Assembly (NCBI RefSeq): GCF_001956985.1
Contig: NZ_CP019082.1
Coordinates: forward strand, 1 to 64,000
Reading direction: 5' to 3'
DNA: 64,000 nucleotides
DNA from: Paludisphaera borealis
GTDB lineage: Bacteria > Planctomycetota > Planctomycetia > Isosphaerales > Isosphaeraceae
Part shown: positions 28,182 through 36,823 of the stretch, piece after piece
How positions within the stretch are numbered: the stretch's first letter is position 1
How the letters are laid out: each line of letters begins with the position of its first letter
The notes under the pieces: model-generated
What the model was told of the DNA's origin: nothing
The model's input: only the letters and a program-made list of their open reading frames with translations
Database searches by the model: none
Position numbers and translations under genes: made by a program

Positions 28182-28233
28182 AAGGGCATCGAGAGGCTGT
28201 CGGCTTCAGCGAGAAGTCTCACGATTCCTGGGC

Positions 28234-28482
28234 TCATTCCCCGAGGGCGATGCCCCTGGCGGTCGTCAGGTTTTTGACGTTGACGCGGCCCGGCAGGTCG
28301 GGCTTATCCCATTCGATTTCGGCCAGCGTGACATCCTTGCCGAGCGTTTGGAGCGCCGTCACCTTGCCGCGAGCATGCGGCACGTCGCCGGTATATTGCC
28401 CGGTGCTTTGCAGGAACGCCTTGCTATAAGCGACCGTGTCGCCCACCTGGATGGCCTGCGTCCGTTTCACCCAATCGGCCAT
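28234..28482 (-). CDS. Small hypothetical protein, SH3/KOW-like
   Basis: From ATG 28482 the gene encodes 82 residues starting MADWVKRTQAIQVGDTVAYS. The beta-rich content (VGDTVAYSK, RGKVTALQTLG, VTLAEIEWD, GRVNVKNL) suggests a small KOW/SH3-like barrel. The stop lies only five bases from the IS target duplication, so the IS landed immediately behind the gene without damaging it. It belongs to the minus-strand block of small plasmid-type genes. Confidence 0.65.
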   Translation of the reverse strand: MADWVKRTQAIQVGDTVAYSKAFLQSTGQYTGDVPHARGKVTALQTLGKDVTLAEIEWDKPDLPGRVNVKNLTTARGIALGE

Positions 28483-28537
28483 GCGCCCTCGCTGTTTCGT
28501 TGCTGCGCAGCCGGTATAGCGCGGTCGGCAGGTCGTG

Positions 28538-29026
28538 TCAATTCGCCTGGCCGTCCCCACGCGACCATTCGGCTAACTCGGCCACCATGGCGGCCAGCTC
28601 CATCCGGTCGCTGGCGTCATCGGGGTCGAACTCGACCCATTCGCCGCCGGTTAGTATGGGATGCCGCCATTCGGCGCCGCCGCAATTCGCGTAATCCGGC
28701 TTTACCTTGCGCTCGAACTGGAACAGATCGTATTGGGCCAGGGCGTCGAGCAGCAGGCTTGCCGTGTCCATGTCGGGCACCGGATAGGTGAAAGGCTCCA
28801 TCGTCGTCTGCGACATCCAGCTGATCCTCATCTCGACCTCGGTGTCATCGGTGTGGGCGGCCAGCGTTTGCAGAAGGTGGCGGTAATCGCCGGCCATCGC
28901 TTCTCGCCGGACGACCTCGATTTCCTCGTCTCTCCATCCCTGCCGCGTCGCGTTTTCCGTGAAAGCGCCGAGCAGCGCGAAGGCGTTGCCGTCGAGGCCT
29001 TCCAGCGTCATCCTGACTTTCTTCAT
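28538..29026 (-). CDS. Hypothetical protein of the small-gene block
   Basis: I start at ATG 29026 because AGGAGG lies four to five bases upstream; a longer open frame to 29071 lacks a site. The 162-residue acidic protein starts MKKVRMTLEGLDGNAFALLG and contains RQGWRDEEIEVVRREAMAGD, followed by a region of mixed strands and helices. No membrane segment. The N-terminal half resembles widespread small phage/plasmid proteins of unknown function. Confidence 0.7.
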   Translation of the reverse strand: MKKVRMTLEGLDGNAFALLGAFTENATRQGWRDEEIEVVRREAMAGDYRHLLQTLAAHTDDTEVEMRISWMSQTTMEPFTYPVPDMDTASLLLDALAQYDLFQFERKVKPDYANCGGAEWRHPILTGGEWVEFDPDDASDRMELAAMVAELAEWSRGDGQAN

Positions 29027-29067
29027 CGTTCCTCCTGCGTCCTTGCTAATCGAAAATTTACCCATGA

Positions 29068-29640
29068 TCAAGCGGCTTTGCGCAACTCGGCGACCGCAGC
29101 CGCCGCTTCAACGCGGCACACCTCCAGCCCGAAGAATCCCCAACAGGAATCGACCGGATCGGCTTTTTCGCCGTCGCATTCGCCGCAGGTGACGATTCGC
29201 TCGACCTCGTAGCCGTACACCTCGCCATTGCACCAGAGCGTATAAGCGCCGCACGCCTGGCGGGCGCGCTTGCGCATGAAATGAAACCGCGTCCTGCCGC
29301 CATAGTTGCGGGCGGATTCCAGCGTGTCGGCGTCGGGCAGCCAGAGTCCGGCGAAGCGCACCGAATCCCACGGGCAGGCCGCCCCGGCGGGCAGTTCGCC
29401 GGCCACGCACCATAGGCAGCTTCCATGCTCGTAATAACTGAGCGGCACCGCGTCGGCGTTGCTCTCGATCGCCTCCTCGATGCCGTCGGGATCGAAGTTG
29501 GCGTGCCGGCGGCTCAGGCTCAGGATGGCGCCCATTTCGCTCCAATCCTCCAGCGGGTTGGGCGCGTCCTCGTCGGCATAGATGGTGATGCGGTAGGTCT
29601 GGCCGTTCTGCTCGACGGTACGGGTTTCGATGGCGTCCAT
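29068..29640 (-). CDS. Hypothetical Cys-containing protein of the small-gene block
   Basis: The 190-residue protein starts MDAIETRTVEQNGQTYRITI. It contains several cysteines, including CLWC (about 76-79) and CGECDGE (about 155-161), which could form a metal site together with nearby histidines. It is similar in style to ArdA-neighbour proteins on plasmids but I cannot name a family. It lies 41 bp upstream of the next gene in the same orientation. Confidence 0.7.
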   Translation of the reverse strand: MDAIETRTVEQNGQTYRITIYADEDAPNPLEDWSEMGAILSLSRRHANFDPDGIEEAIESNADAVPLSYYEHGSCLWCVAGELPAGAACPWDSVRFAGLWLPDADTLESARNYGGRTRFHFMRKRARQACGAYTLWCNGEVYGYEVERIVTCGECDGEKADPVDSCWGFFGLEVCRVEAAAAVAELRKAA

Positions 29641-29658
29641 GGCGTGATTCCTTTCCGG

Positions 29659-30051
29659 CTATGCCGCGTTCCCTAACGGCGTGATCTCCCACTCGGCGGC
29701 TTCGTAGCCGGGCAAACTGTCGTCATCACCGGCGATGATTGCGGCCAGCAGGCGGCACGCGTCGCATTTCTGCCAGCCTGGATGCTCACAGGATTGATAA
29801 TCAAGGCAGCGGGCGGCCTTGACAATCTGCACGCGGGAAAACGGGTGGAACGCCGCCCACCCGCACAGCCGGAAGTCGGGCCGGGTGGTTTCGCGATAGC
29901 GGTAATTGACGCTCGCCACGTTCTCGGCGTGAAGCATCTCGCCGATGCCAAGGGCGTCGTCACGTCCGAGGATGCGGTTTCTCGCTGCGTAAACCGCCAA
30001 GGCGGTGACGTGCGACAAGTTGCAAATAAAAGCACTCACATGAATCTCCAT
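29659..30051 (-). CDS. Hypothetical Cys/His-rich protein
   Basis: Starting at ATG 30051 (MEIHVSAFICNLSHVTALA), the gene encodes 130 residues. A cluster CLDYQSCEHPGWQKCDAC near residues 83-100 could bind zinc. The longer open frame upstream of 30051 is low-complexity Arg/Ser/Pro sequence and is antisense to the 3' end of the ParB-like gene, so I exclude it. A GC hairpin sits at its 5' edge. Confidence 0.65.
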   Translation of the reverse strand: MEIHVSAFICNLSHVTALAVYAARNRILGRDDALGIGEMLHAENVASVNYRYRETTRPDFRLCGWAAFHPFSRVQIVKAARCLDYQSCEHPGWQKCDACRLLAAIIAGDDDSLPGYEAAEWEITPLGNAA

Positions 30052-30057
30052 AAATAA

Positions 30058-30079
30058 GGGGCAGGCCGAAGCCCGCCCC
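30058..30079 (-). terminator. GC-rich intercistronic hairpin
   Basis: A 9-bp stem (GGGGCGGGC/GCCTGCCCC on the minus strand, one G-T pair) with a TTCG loop, between the ParB-like gene and the next gene. Weak TTATTTA follows. It may be an attenuating terminator or an mRNA stabiliser. Confidence 0.5.
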
Positions 30080-30088
30080 GGTTGAGGG

Positions 30089-31969
30089 TTACGCCGCTTT
30101 GCGGGCGGATTTCTTCGATTTCGGCGTCGCCGGTGCGGTGTCGGTGAACGCCATGCCTTCGGGCAGCCAGCGGGTGAGCTTGGCGATCTGCTCCGGCGTG
30201 CGGCCGTGCTTTTCCGGATCGGCAAAGGCTCGCTCAAGCTGAGCGGCCAGCTCGCCCTTCTTGTCGCGGTGCCTCGACTGCGCCCAGGCGTCGCCGAGGG
30301 TATCGCGTCCGAGGGCAAGCAGCTGGTCGCGGGTGATGCGGCCAAGGTAATTGGCCACGGTCGGACGCCAGTAACCGGCCACCTCGGCGCCGGTCAGCGA
30401 CAACGCCAGTTCGTAGGCGGTGGCTTCCCTGCCGGTCGAAAGCTGCGGCTTCAGGCTGCCGGCGACGCACCAGGCCAGCAGATGCAGCTTCTGCGTATCC
30501 GACAGGTTGCTGAAAACCCGAAATTGCTCGGCTTCGGTTTTCGGTTTCAGCCATGCCAGCGGCAGCGCCTCCTCGATAGCTTTCAGGGCGTGATCGGCGG
30601 CGGTCAGTTCCTTGACCGTCGGGCGGGTCTTCCTGAAATTCACGTCCAGCCCGCTGCAACCGACTAACCGCCGGGACACAGCGTCGTTGACGACGGTGAA
30701 GATCAGCAGGTCGAGGGCGACCAGCCGGTTTTTGGCGATTTCCACCTGGGCGATTTGAAGGCGGTTGGCTTCCAGGTCACGCTTGAGCGTTTGGGGCATC
30801 CCCTTCGGCCTCTTCGGTATGGCGTCGTCGCCTTTGGCCAGCCGCTTCATGTCCTGTTTGCGCACCAGCCCTTTTTCGATGCGAAGCGAGCCGTCGGTGT
30901 CGATCGACACGTAGCACCCGGCGATCTTGATTTCTTCGGGATCGTAGACGGCGAAGCCGGCGATTTGCCGGTCGATGTCGGCAAGCCTGGCTTCCGCCGC
31001 TTCCTGTGCCTGGGTCATCTCGTCGGATTCCGTGTCCTCAAGCGTCTGCTCGATTCCGGCAAGCTCTGCTTCGATCAGTTCGCGCTGCCCGGCCAGCTCG
31101 GCGGGCATCTCGCCCGGCAGCGGGTGGATGTGGCCGCATGGGTAGATAACCTCCCAATCGCGCTCCGGGCTGATTTCGATCCAGCCCCAGCCTTCGGCTT
31201 CCAGCTCCTGCTGGACGGCAGCCAACCTGTCGTTTGCCAGCTCGTGCAGCAGCGCCGCGTTTTCCAGATAAATCGTTTCGCTGAACAAATCGCTCTGCGT
31301 TGTGCCACCCGCTTCGCGGTAGGCATCCAGGCCGACGAACTTCGCCAGCTTGCCGTCCGCATCCGCCATTGTGTCGGTGAGGGCGGCCCGGATGGCGCGA
31401 GGGTTCAGGGAATGGCTGTCTTTGAGAGCGCGGTAGACCTTCATCTGCCGCTTGCGGTCGTCGGTGATCGCAAACGCCTTCAGACAGTCGAGAGTCAGGT
31501 TTTCCTCGCGGTATTCCCTGAGCAGCCGGGGATCGGCGTTGCCGAGCTTCATCAGTTGCTCGACGTATTTAACCGTCTTGCCGAAACGCTGGGCGATCTG
31601 CTCGGGCGTGTGGTCGGCGGCGAGCTTGGCAAAGGCCTCGTACTCATCCGCCGGGTGCATGGCGAGCCGCACCGTGTTTGCGGCGAGGCTCGTTTCCAAA
31701 GCGCTTTCCTTGCTTCGCACCTGACAGGGCACCGCGTGGTCGGCGGGTAATTTTCCCTCCTTCTGCAAGGCTTTCAGGGCCGCGAGGCGGCGCGCGCCGT
31801 CGGTGACGCGGTACGTTCCGTCACCCTCGTCGATGACAACCAGATTGTGCATCAGGCCGTGGGCGTCGATCGAGTCTTTCAGATCTTCGCCGGCTCCCTT
31901 GATGACGGTACGACGTGCGTTTTGCGACGACTTCTCAAGCTTGTTGATTTCGATCAATTGATGGTTCAT
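30089..31969 (-). CDS. Large ParB/RepB-type protein of the element
   Basis: The 626-residue protein has an N-terminal ParB domain with the CTPase-type box GARRLAAL (residues about 58-65). A KorB-like helix-turn-helix follows (PEQIAQRFGKTVKYVEQLM at about 115-133). The long C-terminal part (about 200-626) is much larger than chromosomal ParB (about 300) and includes a glutamate-rich coiled coil near 300-345. Such long ParB-like proteins occur on plasmids and integrative elements. No ParA is present in the window. AGGAGA-like sequence about seven bases upstream supports the start at 31969. Confidence 0.85.
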   Translation of the reverse strand: MNHQLIEINKLEKSSQNARRTVIKGAGEDLKDSIDAHGLMHNLVVIDEGDGTYRVTDGARRLAALKALQKEGKLPADHAVPCQVRSKESALETSLAANTVRLAMHPADEYEAFAKLAADHTPEQIAQRFGKTVKYVEQLMKLGNADPRLLREYREENLTLDCLKAFAITDDRKRQMKVYRALKDSHSLNPRAIRAALTDTMADADGKLAKFVGLDAYREAGGTTQSDLFSETIYLENAALLHELANDRLAAVQQELEAEGWGWIEISPERDWEVIYPCGHIHPLPGEMPAELAGQRELIEAELAGIEQTLEDTESDEMTQAQEAAEARLADIDRQIAGFAVYDPEEIKIAGCYVSIDTDGSLRIEKGLVRKQDMKRLAKGDDAIPKRPKGMPQTLKRDLEANRLQIAQVEIAKNRLVALDLLIFTVVNDAVSRRLVGCSGLDVNFRKTRPTVKELTAADHALKAIEEALPLAWLKPKTEAEQFRVFSNLSDTQKLHLLAWCVAGSLKPQLSTGREATAYELALSLTGAEVAGYWRPTVANYLGRITRDQLLALGRDTLGDAWAQSRHRDKKGELAAQLERAFADPEKHGRTPEQIAKLTRWLPEGMAFTDTAPATPKSKKSARKAA

Positions 31970-32009
31970 AAGTAAATCTCCATTGAGTTAGGTTCAGTGG
32001 TTGTTAAAC

Positions 32010-32031
32010 GGGGCGGGCGGCAACCCGCCCC
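32010..32031 (-). terminator. GC-rich intercistronic hairpin
   Basis: A perfect 8-bp stem GGGGCGGG/CCCGCCCC with a six-base loop, just after the 96-residue gene and before the ParB-like gene. On the minus strand it is followed by GTTTAAC, too weak for a strong terminator. Confidence 0.5.
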
Positions 32032-32037
32032 GGCCTG

Positions 32038-32328
32038 CTAATAGTCCTCGGGCATGAGGACGGTCGTAACCGAACGGTCGGCTTCGGTGATGATCCAGAA
32101 GCGGCGTTCGCCGGTGCCGTAGATCGACAGCAGCCGAAAGCCTTCCTTGAGGGAAAGCTCGTTTTCACTCGCATCCTCGGGGCAGACATCGCCCCAATCA
32201 CCGGACGCATGCCGGCGCAGGGCTTCATGCACCGCGACGGTATCAAGCCGGCCGGCGGCGTTGGCCGTGATGACCAGCTGTCCGAGCGGGAATTTGGATG
32301 CGTTCAATGCGAATATGATCTTGATCAT
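32038..32328 (-). CDS. Conserved small plasmid-type protein
   Basis: The 96-residue protein starts MIKIIFALNASKFPLGQLVI and contains the recognisable stretch HASGDWGDVCPEDASENE and the C-terminal FWIITEADRSVTTVLMPEDY. These look like a common small family carried on plasmids and integrative elements, of unknown function. The gene is preceded by AAGGGA and sits between two GC hairpins in the ParB transcript. Confidence 0.75.
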   Translation of the reverse strand: MIKIIFALNASKFPLGQLVITANAAGRLDTVAVHEALRRHASGDWGDVCPEDASENELSLKEGFRLLSIYGTGERRFWIITEADRSVTTVLMPEDY

Positions 32329-32365
32329 GGTGTCGAATCCCTTCGATGGTTGGACGATGTGCGGC

Positions 32366-32390
32366 GCCGGCGGGGCATCGCCCCGCCGGC
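32366..32390 (-). terminator. Perfect 11-bp GC hairpin between two small genes
   Basis: The stem GCCGGCGGGGC/GCCCCGCCGGC with loop ATC is perfect. It lies between the genes ending at 32398 and starting at 32328. No U-tract follows, so transcript stabilisation or partial attenuation is more likely than full termination. Confidence 0.5.
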
Positions 32391-32397
32391 ATCACGG

Positions 32398-32667
32398 TCA
32401 GTCGGCGGAATCGGCCGCCTCGCGGGCCTTGCGGGCGGTAGCGTCAGCCGCCATCTGCTTGGCGATCCAGGCAAACGCCATCCGGTGAAGTTCCGCCATG
32501 ATCAGCAGGTCGTCGGCGCCGAGCGAATCGGTTTCCTTCCATGTCTCGTCGCCCGCCTTGTAGCTGCGCGCGGGGTTGACCGTGTACCAGGTGCCCTTGT
32601 CGTTCTTGTTGCGCCAGATCGTCACTGACAGGTTCTGGAAGCGGAATTTGTGAGCCGGTTGAGACAT
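32398..32667 (-). CDS. Conserved small plasmid-type protein
   Basis: The 89-residue protein starts MSQPAHKFRFQNLSVTIWRN, with a beta-strand N-terminal half (LSVTIWRNKNDKGTWYTVNP) and a helical, alanine-rich C-terminus. It resembles small proteins found beside ParB-like genes on mobile elements, of unknown function. It is the first gene of the minus-strand block, with GAAGGAAAG before its start. Confidence 0.7.
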   Translation of the reverse strand: MSQPAHKFRFQNLSVTIWRNKNDKGTWYTVNPARSYKAGDETWKETDSLGADDLLIMAELHRMAFAWIAKQMAADATARKAREAADSAD

Positions 32668-33461
32668 ATGCTTTCCTTCGCTTTAGAATTTCCGGCCCCG
32701 CCATCGGGGCCTTACAGGAGCGGCCAACCGACGCCTAAGGCGGGAGCAATTGCGACGGTCAAACCGCCGGGTGAGAACGAAACGGCCGCTCGCGGCTGTT
32801 TCGCAACGGAAGCCGGTGGTTGACCGGCCCGGCGGCGGCGGTAGGTTCGCGGATAAGGCCTTGTGCGGGGGTGGATTCAAGGAGGGAAGGAAAGGCGTGG
32901 GGAAGGCACCGGCTCTATCCGCTCCTTCCGTCCTGGCGTCGCTCTGGAGGAATGGCGTGCAAGGCTACGCGTAAACGGCTACGCCATCAGCCGCGTGTAA
33001 CGGCGCGGTAGTGAAAGGGCGCGATCGGTGCCACAGGCTCCGGGCGATGGGGCGGCCCCTAGCCGTTAGCGGCATTTCCTGAATGCCCGCCTCTGCCGCC
33101 GCAGGCTTTTGCGGTGCGGTTCTTCCCGGACGGTGCCGAGTGACTGGTGATCGGAGAAACGCAAATCGACCCGCTCCGCGGGACGGGCATGAGATTCGGC
33201 GATTGCCTACCGGCAATCAATCCCGTAAGCCGTGCCGGGTACGGCCCGGCACCTGCCGCTGCCCTACGCAATCCGGGGCCATCTTCGGTCAGCGGCAGAA
33301 AGATGGCAGCCAAGGGGAATTTTTGGCTAAATTGAAGGCCGTCTGGGTGGATGGGACCCCTAAGGATCGTCCAGGCACGCTATCGGCCGCTGCCTGCCGT
33401 AGGATGTCGGGCTCCGTCCTCTAATGCGAAGCCTCAGAACCCGATCTGCTCCGGTGACAAG
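32668..33461. other. Gene-poor divergent region, about 790 bp
   Basis: This separates the minus-strand ParB block from the plus-strand HEAT-repeat gene. A 7-bp hairpin (GGCCCCG/CGGGGCC) is at 32694-32711 and an imperfect stem lies near 32778-32802. No open frame has protein-like composition. It should contain promoters in both directions and could hold an origin or centromere-like site for the ParB proteins, but I see no tandem iterons. Confidence 0.4.
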
Positions 33462-35126
33462 ATGGGTGGCTCGAAGAATTCGCTAAATCTCCGCCAAATG
33501 ATGGAAGCGATCAGGACAAATCGCCTGGACCGCTTACAGCGTCACCTTTCCGACCTGAATCGGCGACGCGCCGAGAGAGCAACGCTTGTCCCCTTGCTGA
33601 TCGAGGCTCTGGGCGATATTGACAAAGAAGTGCGCCTGTGCGCCTTATTGGCGATCGGCGCAGCCGAGCTTCACTACGAAATCACCTTGGAAAAACTGTA
33701 TCGAATCTCGCTCGACGATCCGTGCCCGCGAGTGCGGGTGGCCGCAGGTTCGCTATCGCTCTCAGGGAATCAAGCCGCGGTCATGAAAGATCTGGTGGCG
33801 TACGACGATGGCCAGCCAGAGTTCCGTTGGGCCGTCGCGATGGCGATGGGTGTCGAGGGGCCCGTTCTCGAGGAAGCGATACCTACACTCATCGAGGCCT
33901 TGCAAGGCAGACGCCGGTGGAACGCTCAACGCCAACTGGCACTCATCGGGGAGCCGAGCATCGAGCCGCTTGTCGATTGCCTACGTCAAGCGAACCGGGA
34001 AGTGAAGGCATTGGCAGCCGAAACACTCGCCATGATGGGGGCCGCCGCGACCGCCGCTGTGCCCGCGCTGGTCGAAGTGGCGCAGGCCGAATTCTCGGAC
34101 CCGATTCGGCGCGAAAGACGGACAATCGTCATCGATGCTGAGGCCGAATCGGCCATTGATGAACCCCCTGACGACCCATTCATCTTCGGAACTATACTCA
34201 AAGCACTGGGCTGGATCGGACCGGGCGCCACCCTTGCTTTTCCGACTCTGGAGGCGATGCTACCCTACCTCGACATGCCGCAACTCGATTCGGCGCTAAT
34301 TTCGATAGGTCCCCACTTACCCGACGCGATTTCGCGCGTCGAGGCGATGCTGAATCACCAGCTCGACGGCGTGCGGACGGTCGGGGCAAAGATTGCAAAG
34401 CGTCTCGGAACCGGAGCTGCCGGGCTCGTTCCTCGATTAGTCAATTGCCTCACCTGCGAGTGGCCGGAGGCCCGCCTTGCAGCGGCAGAGGCCATCGCGG
34501 AAACGGGTCCGGATGCACGCGTTGCGGCTTCGGCATTGGCCGCGGCCCTTGACGATCACGACCTTCGTGTCACCAAGGCCGCCGCCGTGGTGCTGGGCAG
34601 GATCGGAACGGGCGCGCGTGATTTCCTGCCCGCGCTGACGTCGGCACAGGCCAGGGTGCGCGACCAACACGACGTCCGGGCGGCGATCATGGAGGCGATC
34701 CTTGCCATCGGCGTCGAGCCGGAATGGGGCCTTGACGGGATCGAAGTGCTGGGCGACAGGCCTTTACTCATAAGGGATGCTCTTGAGCGATTTTGCCAGA
34801 TCGGTCAAATCTGCCGTGACCGGAACTCGGACCGGTTTTCGTTTAAAAAAATGTCCCCCTTAGTTGGGGAGACCGAAAGCACGCTGCGTAGTCGTATCAA
34901 AGATGTGTCGAAACTATTTTGCCATTATTTTTCGGATATCGAAAATATTATTACTGCCGAGGACGACGATCTGACAGTCGATCTCACGTGCAAGATTTTT
35001 CAACGCGCCGCGCGGATGCCGGTTACGATTTGCCGGCCGTTGGGCTGGCGAGCATGGGAACTCAGTTGCCGCTTCCTGGAACGCCTGGGCCGGGTGGCAA
35101 AGGCCTCTCAACATCCGAAACGCTAA
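33462..35126 (+). CDS. HEAT-repeat protein
   Basis: Starting at ATG 33462, the product is about 554 residues, built mostly of HEAT-type helical repeats from about 35 to 420 (for example LVPLLIEALGDIDKEVRLCALLAIG and FLPALTSAQARVRDQHDVRAAIME). HEAT arrays are protein-interaction scaffolds. The last about 120 residues lack repeats and include a helix-turn-helix-like stretch (MSPLVGETESTLRSRIKDV), so DNA contact is possible. No membrane segment. ATG 33498 is an alternative start. Its role in the element is unknown. Confidence 0.75.
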   Translation: MGGSKNSLNLRQMMEAIRTNRLDRLQRHLSDLNRRRAERATLVPLLIEALGDIDKEVRLCALLAIGAAELHYEITLEKLYRISLDDPCPRVRVAAGSLSLSGNQAAVMKDLVAYDDGQPEFRWAVAMAMGVEGPVLEEAIPTLIEALQGRRRWNAQRQLALIGEPSIEPLVDCLRQANREVKALAAETLAMMGAAATAAVPALVEVAQAEFSDPIRRERRTIVIDAEAESAIDEPPDDPFIFGTILKALGWIGPGATLAFPTLEAMLPYLDMPQLDSALISIGPHLPDAISRVEAMLNHQLDGVRTVGAKIAKRLGTGAAGLVPRLVNCLTCEWPEARLAAAEAIAETGPDARVAASALAAALDDHDLRVTKAAAVVLGRIGTGARDFLPALTSAQARVRDQHDVRAAIMEAILAIGVEPEWGLDGIEVLGDRPLLIRDALERFCQIGQICRDRNSDRFSFKKMSPLVGETESTLRSRIKDVSKLFCHYFSDIENIITAEDDDLTVDLTCKIFQRAARMPVTICRPLGWRAWELSCRFLERLGRVAKASQHPKR

Positions 35127-35199
35127 AATTCTTGACACCTACTGGATAGATATATTAAGAAGTGTTATCTATTGTTGCTGGCTAGCTGAACTTGATGAT

Positions 35200-35610
35200 A
35201 TGCCCGATAAGATCCCAACGATCGACTTTACGACTATCGACTTCCCTTCCGACAAGCTGACGATCAAGATGGTCCGCCAGGGGTGGCCGGACGCGGTCGA
35301 TGTGGACCGGGTTCACGAAGGGGGGCGCGCACCGAATCGGATCTTCAACCGCCATTCGCTCGACAACGTGCTCGGCGACGGGATCATCGACGTTGAGCGC
35401 CTGGTGGCGGAACGGGCTTTCAAGCGCGCCATGGGCCAGAACGTTGAGGTCGGCGCGTTCGACAAAGACTCGGACCTGATCGACAGCCTTGCAAGCGAAT
35501 ATCTCCGCTACGGCCTCGCTCGCGGCGAGCATGAAGTGGCGGCGATGGTCCGCCGCATCGAAGCCCAGGCCGAGAGTCAGGCTCGGCAGCACGGCGGCAG
35601 GCCGCGCTGA
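35200..35610 (+). CDS. Hypothetical soluble protein
   Basis: The 136-residue protein starts MPDKIPTIDFTTIDFPSDKL, is acidic in the first half and helical in the second (SLASEYLRYGLARGEHEVAAMVRRIE). No membrane segment or known motif. An AT-rich stretch upstream (35140-35190) could hold its promoter. Function not recognisable. Confidence 0.6.
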   Translation: MPDKIPTIDFTTIDFPSDKLTIKMVRQGWPDAVDVDRVHEGGRAPNRIFNRHSLDNVLGDGIIDVERLVAERAFKRAMGQNVEVGAFDKDSDLIDSLASEYLRYGLARGEHEVAAMVRRIEAQAESQARQHGGRPR

Positions 35611-35967
35611 CAATTGACCTCGCCGTCTCCGCGCTTCCGCCCCCTTCGGGGTCCCTGCGCTAATCCCCTGCGCAGATTTGGTAATCGCCGATCTCTCGCC
35701 AAGAATGATCTGGAAGGCCGAGGTGGCCGACCACAAACCCCCAGGTTAAAGCCTCGCCTTGGTGGCATAGCGCACCGGTCCTGGCAGATTCAGACAGCTT
35801 ATCGCCAGCGGATTCTCTCTTCAATCCGGCAGCTCGGTGTTGGGCTGGGTGAACCAGCCTATGCCACTCAAAACGCTCCGCATCCGACTTCGGCCGGCAA
35901 ACCCGCCAGGCCTGCGGTCGCGGTGCGTCCGTGCCTCGCCGTTCTTTGACAATTCGGAGGGACGCTT
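35611..35967. other. Intergenic region before the second ParB-like gene
   Basis: About 350 bp without a supported gene. Sequence just before 35968 contains CGGAGGGA, a good ribosome binding site, and TTCTTTGACAATT about 25 bp further up, which could be part of a promoter. Confidence 0.4.
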
Positions 35968-36771
35968 ATGGACAAGATCCTCAGCGTCGCGATCGAGGAG
36001 CTGATGCCCGATCCGACGCAACCACGCAAATCCTTCCTCGATGAGGAAATCGAACGGCTGGCCGCGTCGATTCGGGCCAGGGGCATCCTCATGCCTCTGC
36101 GGATTCTGCGCGACGAAGAGCGGCGCTGCTGGCTGATCGCCACGGGCGAAAGCCGGTGGCGCGCCGCCCGGCTTGCCGGCCTGAAGACGGTGCCTTGCAT
36201 CGTCGTCGATGGACAACCCGACGAAGCCGACCTGCTGGCCGACCGGGTGATCGAGAACCATGTCCGCCACGATCTATCCGCAATGGATCTGGCGCGTGCC
36301 CTGGCCAAGCTCAAGCTGCTGAAGAAATGCACCTCGCAGCAGCTGGCGAAAGAGCTGGGCATCAGCGGGGCGGCGATCACGCGGGCGGAAGCCCTGCTGT
36401 CGCTGCCGGAAGACGTTCAAACGCTCGTCGAATCGCGTGCCGTGCCCGAGAGCACGGCCTACGAGATCAGCCGCATGCCCGACGCCGACTCCCAGCGCGA
36501 GCTGGCGGCGGCGGTGGCCGACCGGCGGCTGAAGCGCGACGCCGTCGCCAATGCGGTGCGGGACCGCATCGGCAAGCGCGCGGTCAAGCCCAAGGCCGGT
36601 CGAGTGGTTTGCCGCCTTGGCGGCGGCCTTTCCATCTCGATCAGCGCCAATGACGCGCTGGACTGGACAACGATCATCGAGGCCATCGACCGCATCCGGC
36701 GAGAGGCCCGAAAGCTCAGCGACAACGGATCGGAAGTGCAGGCACTCGCCCGTTCGTTGCGGGCGTCCTGA
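35968..36771 (+). CDS. ParB-like partition or regulator protein
   Basis: The 267-residue protein has a ParB N-terminal domain (PDPTQPRKSF; box GESRWRAARLAGL at about 55-67), the NHVRHDLSAMDLARAL segment and a helix-turn-helix (TSQQLAKELGISGAAITRAEAL). It is of ordinary ParB length, unlike the 626-residue copy at 30089. No ParA accompanies it. Such proteins in integrative elements partition the excised circle or regulate transfer genes. The ribosome binding site is strong. Confidence 0.85.
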   Translation: MDKILSVAIEELMPDPTQPRKSFLDEEIERLAASIRARGILMPLRILRDEERRCWLIATGESRWRAARLAGLKTVPCIVVDGQPDEADLLADRVIENHVRHDLSAMDLARALAKLKLLKKCTSQQLAKELGISGAAITRAEALLSLPEDVQTLVESRAVPESTAYEISRMPDADSQRELAAAVADRRLKRDAVANAVRDRIGKRAVKPKAGRVVCRLGGGLSISISANDALDWTTIIEAIDRIRREARKLSDNGSEVQALARSLRAS

Positions 36772-36823
36772 CGGATTTCCCGGCCAGGGATGGCCATCAC
36801 CCCCAAGCAAAGGGAGAAGAGCC

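Larger units (their letters stand above)
26377..28220 (+). mobile_element. Complete 1844-bp ISL3-like insertion sequence with 8-bp target duplication
   Basis: The ends are inverted repeats starting GAGACTTCTCGCTGAA, then C (left) or G (right), then CCGAC: 22 bp with one mismatch (26377-26398 and 28199-28220). The octamer ACGATTCC directly abuts both ends (26369-26376 and 28221-28228), a perfect target duplication. Inside are the DDE transposase on the plus strand and a small passenger gene on the minus strand. An 8-bp duplication and the Cys-rich transposase fit the ISL3 family. The intact repeats suggest recent insertion. Confidence 0.9.

Noticed and set aside
36551-36823. Upstream extension of the DUF1232 gene inside the ParB-like gene
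   Set aside because: This stretch is an out-of-frame reading of the ParB-like gene; the ribosome binding site at 36811-36816 supports the start at 36824.
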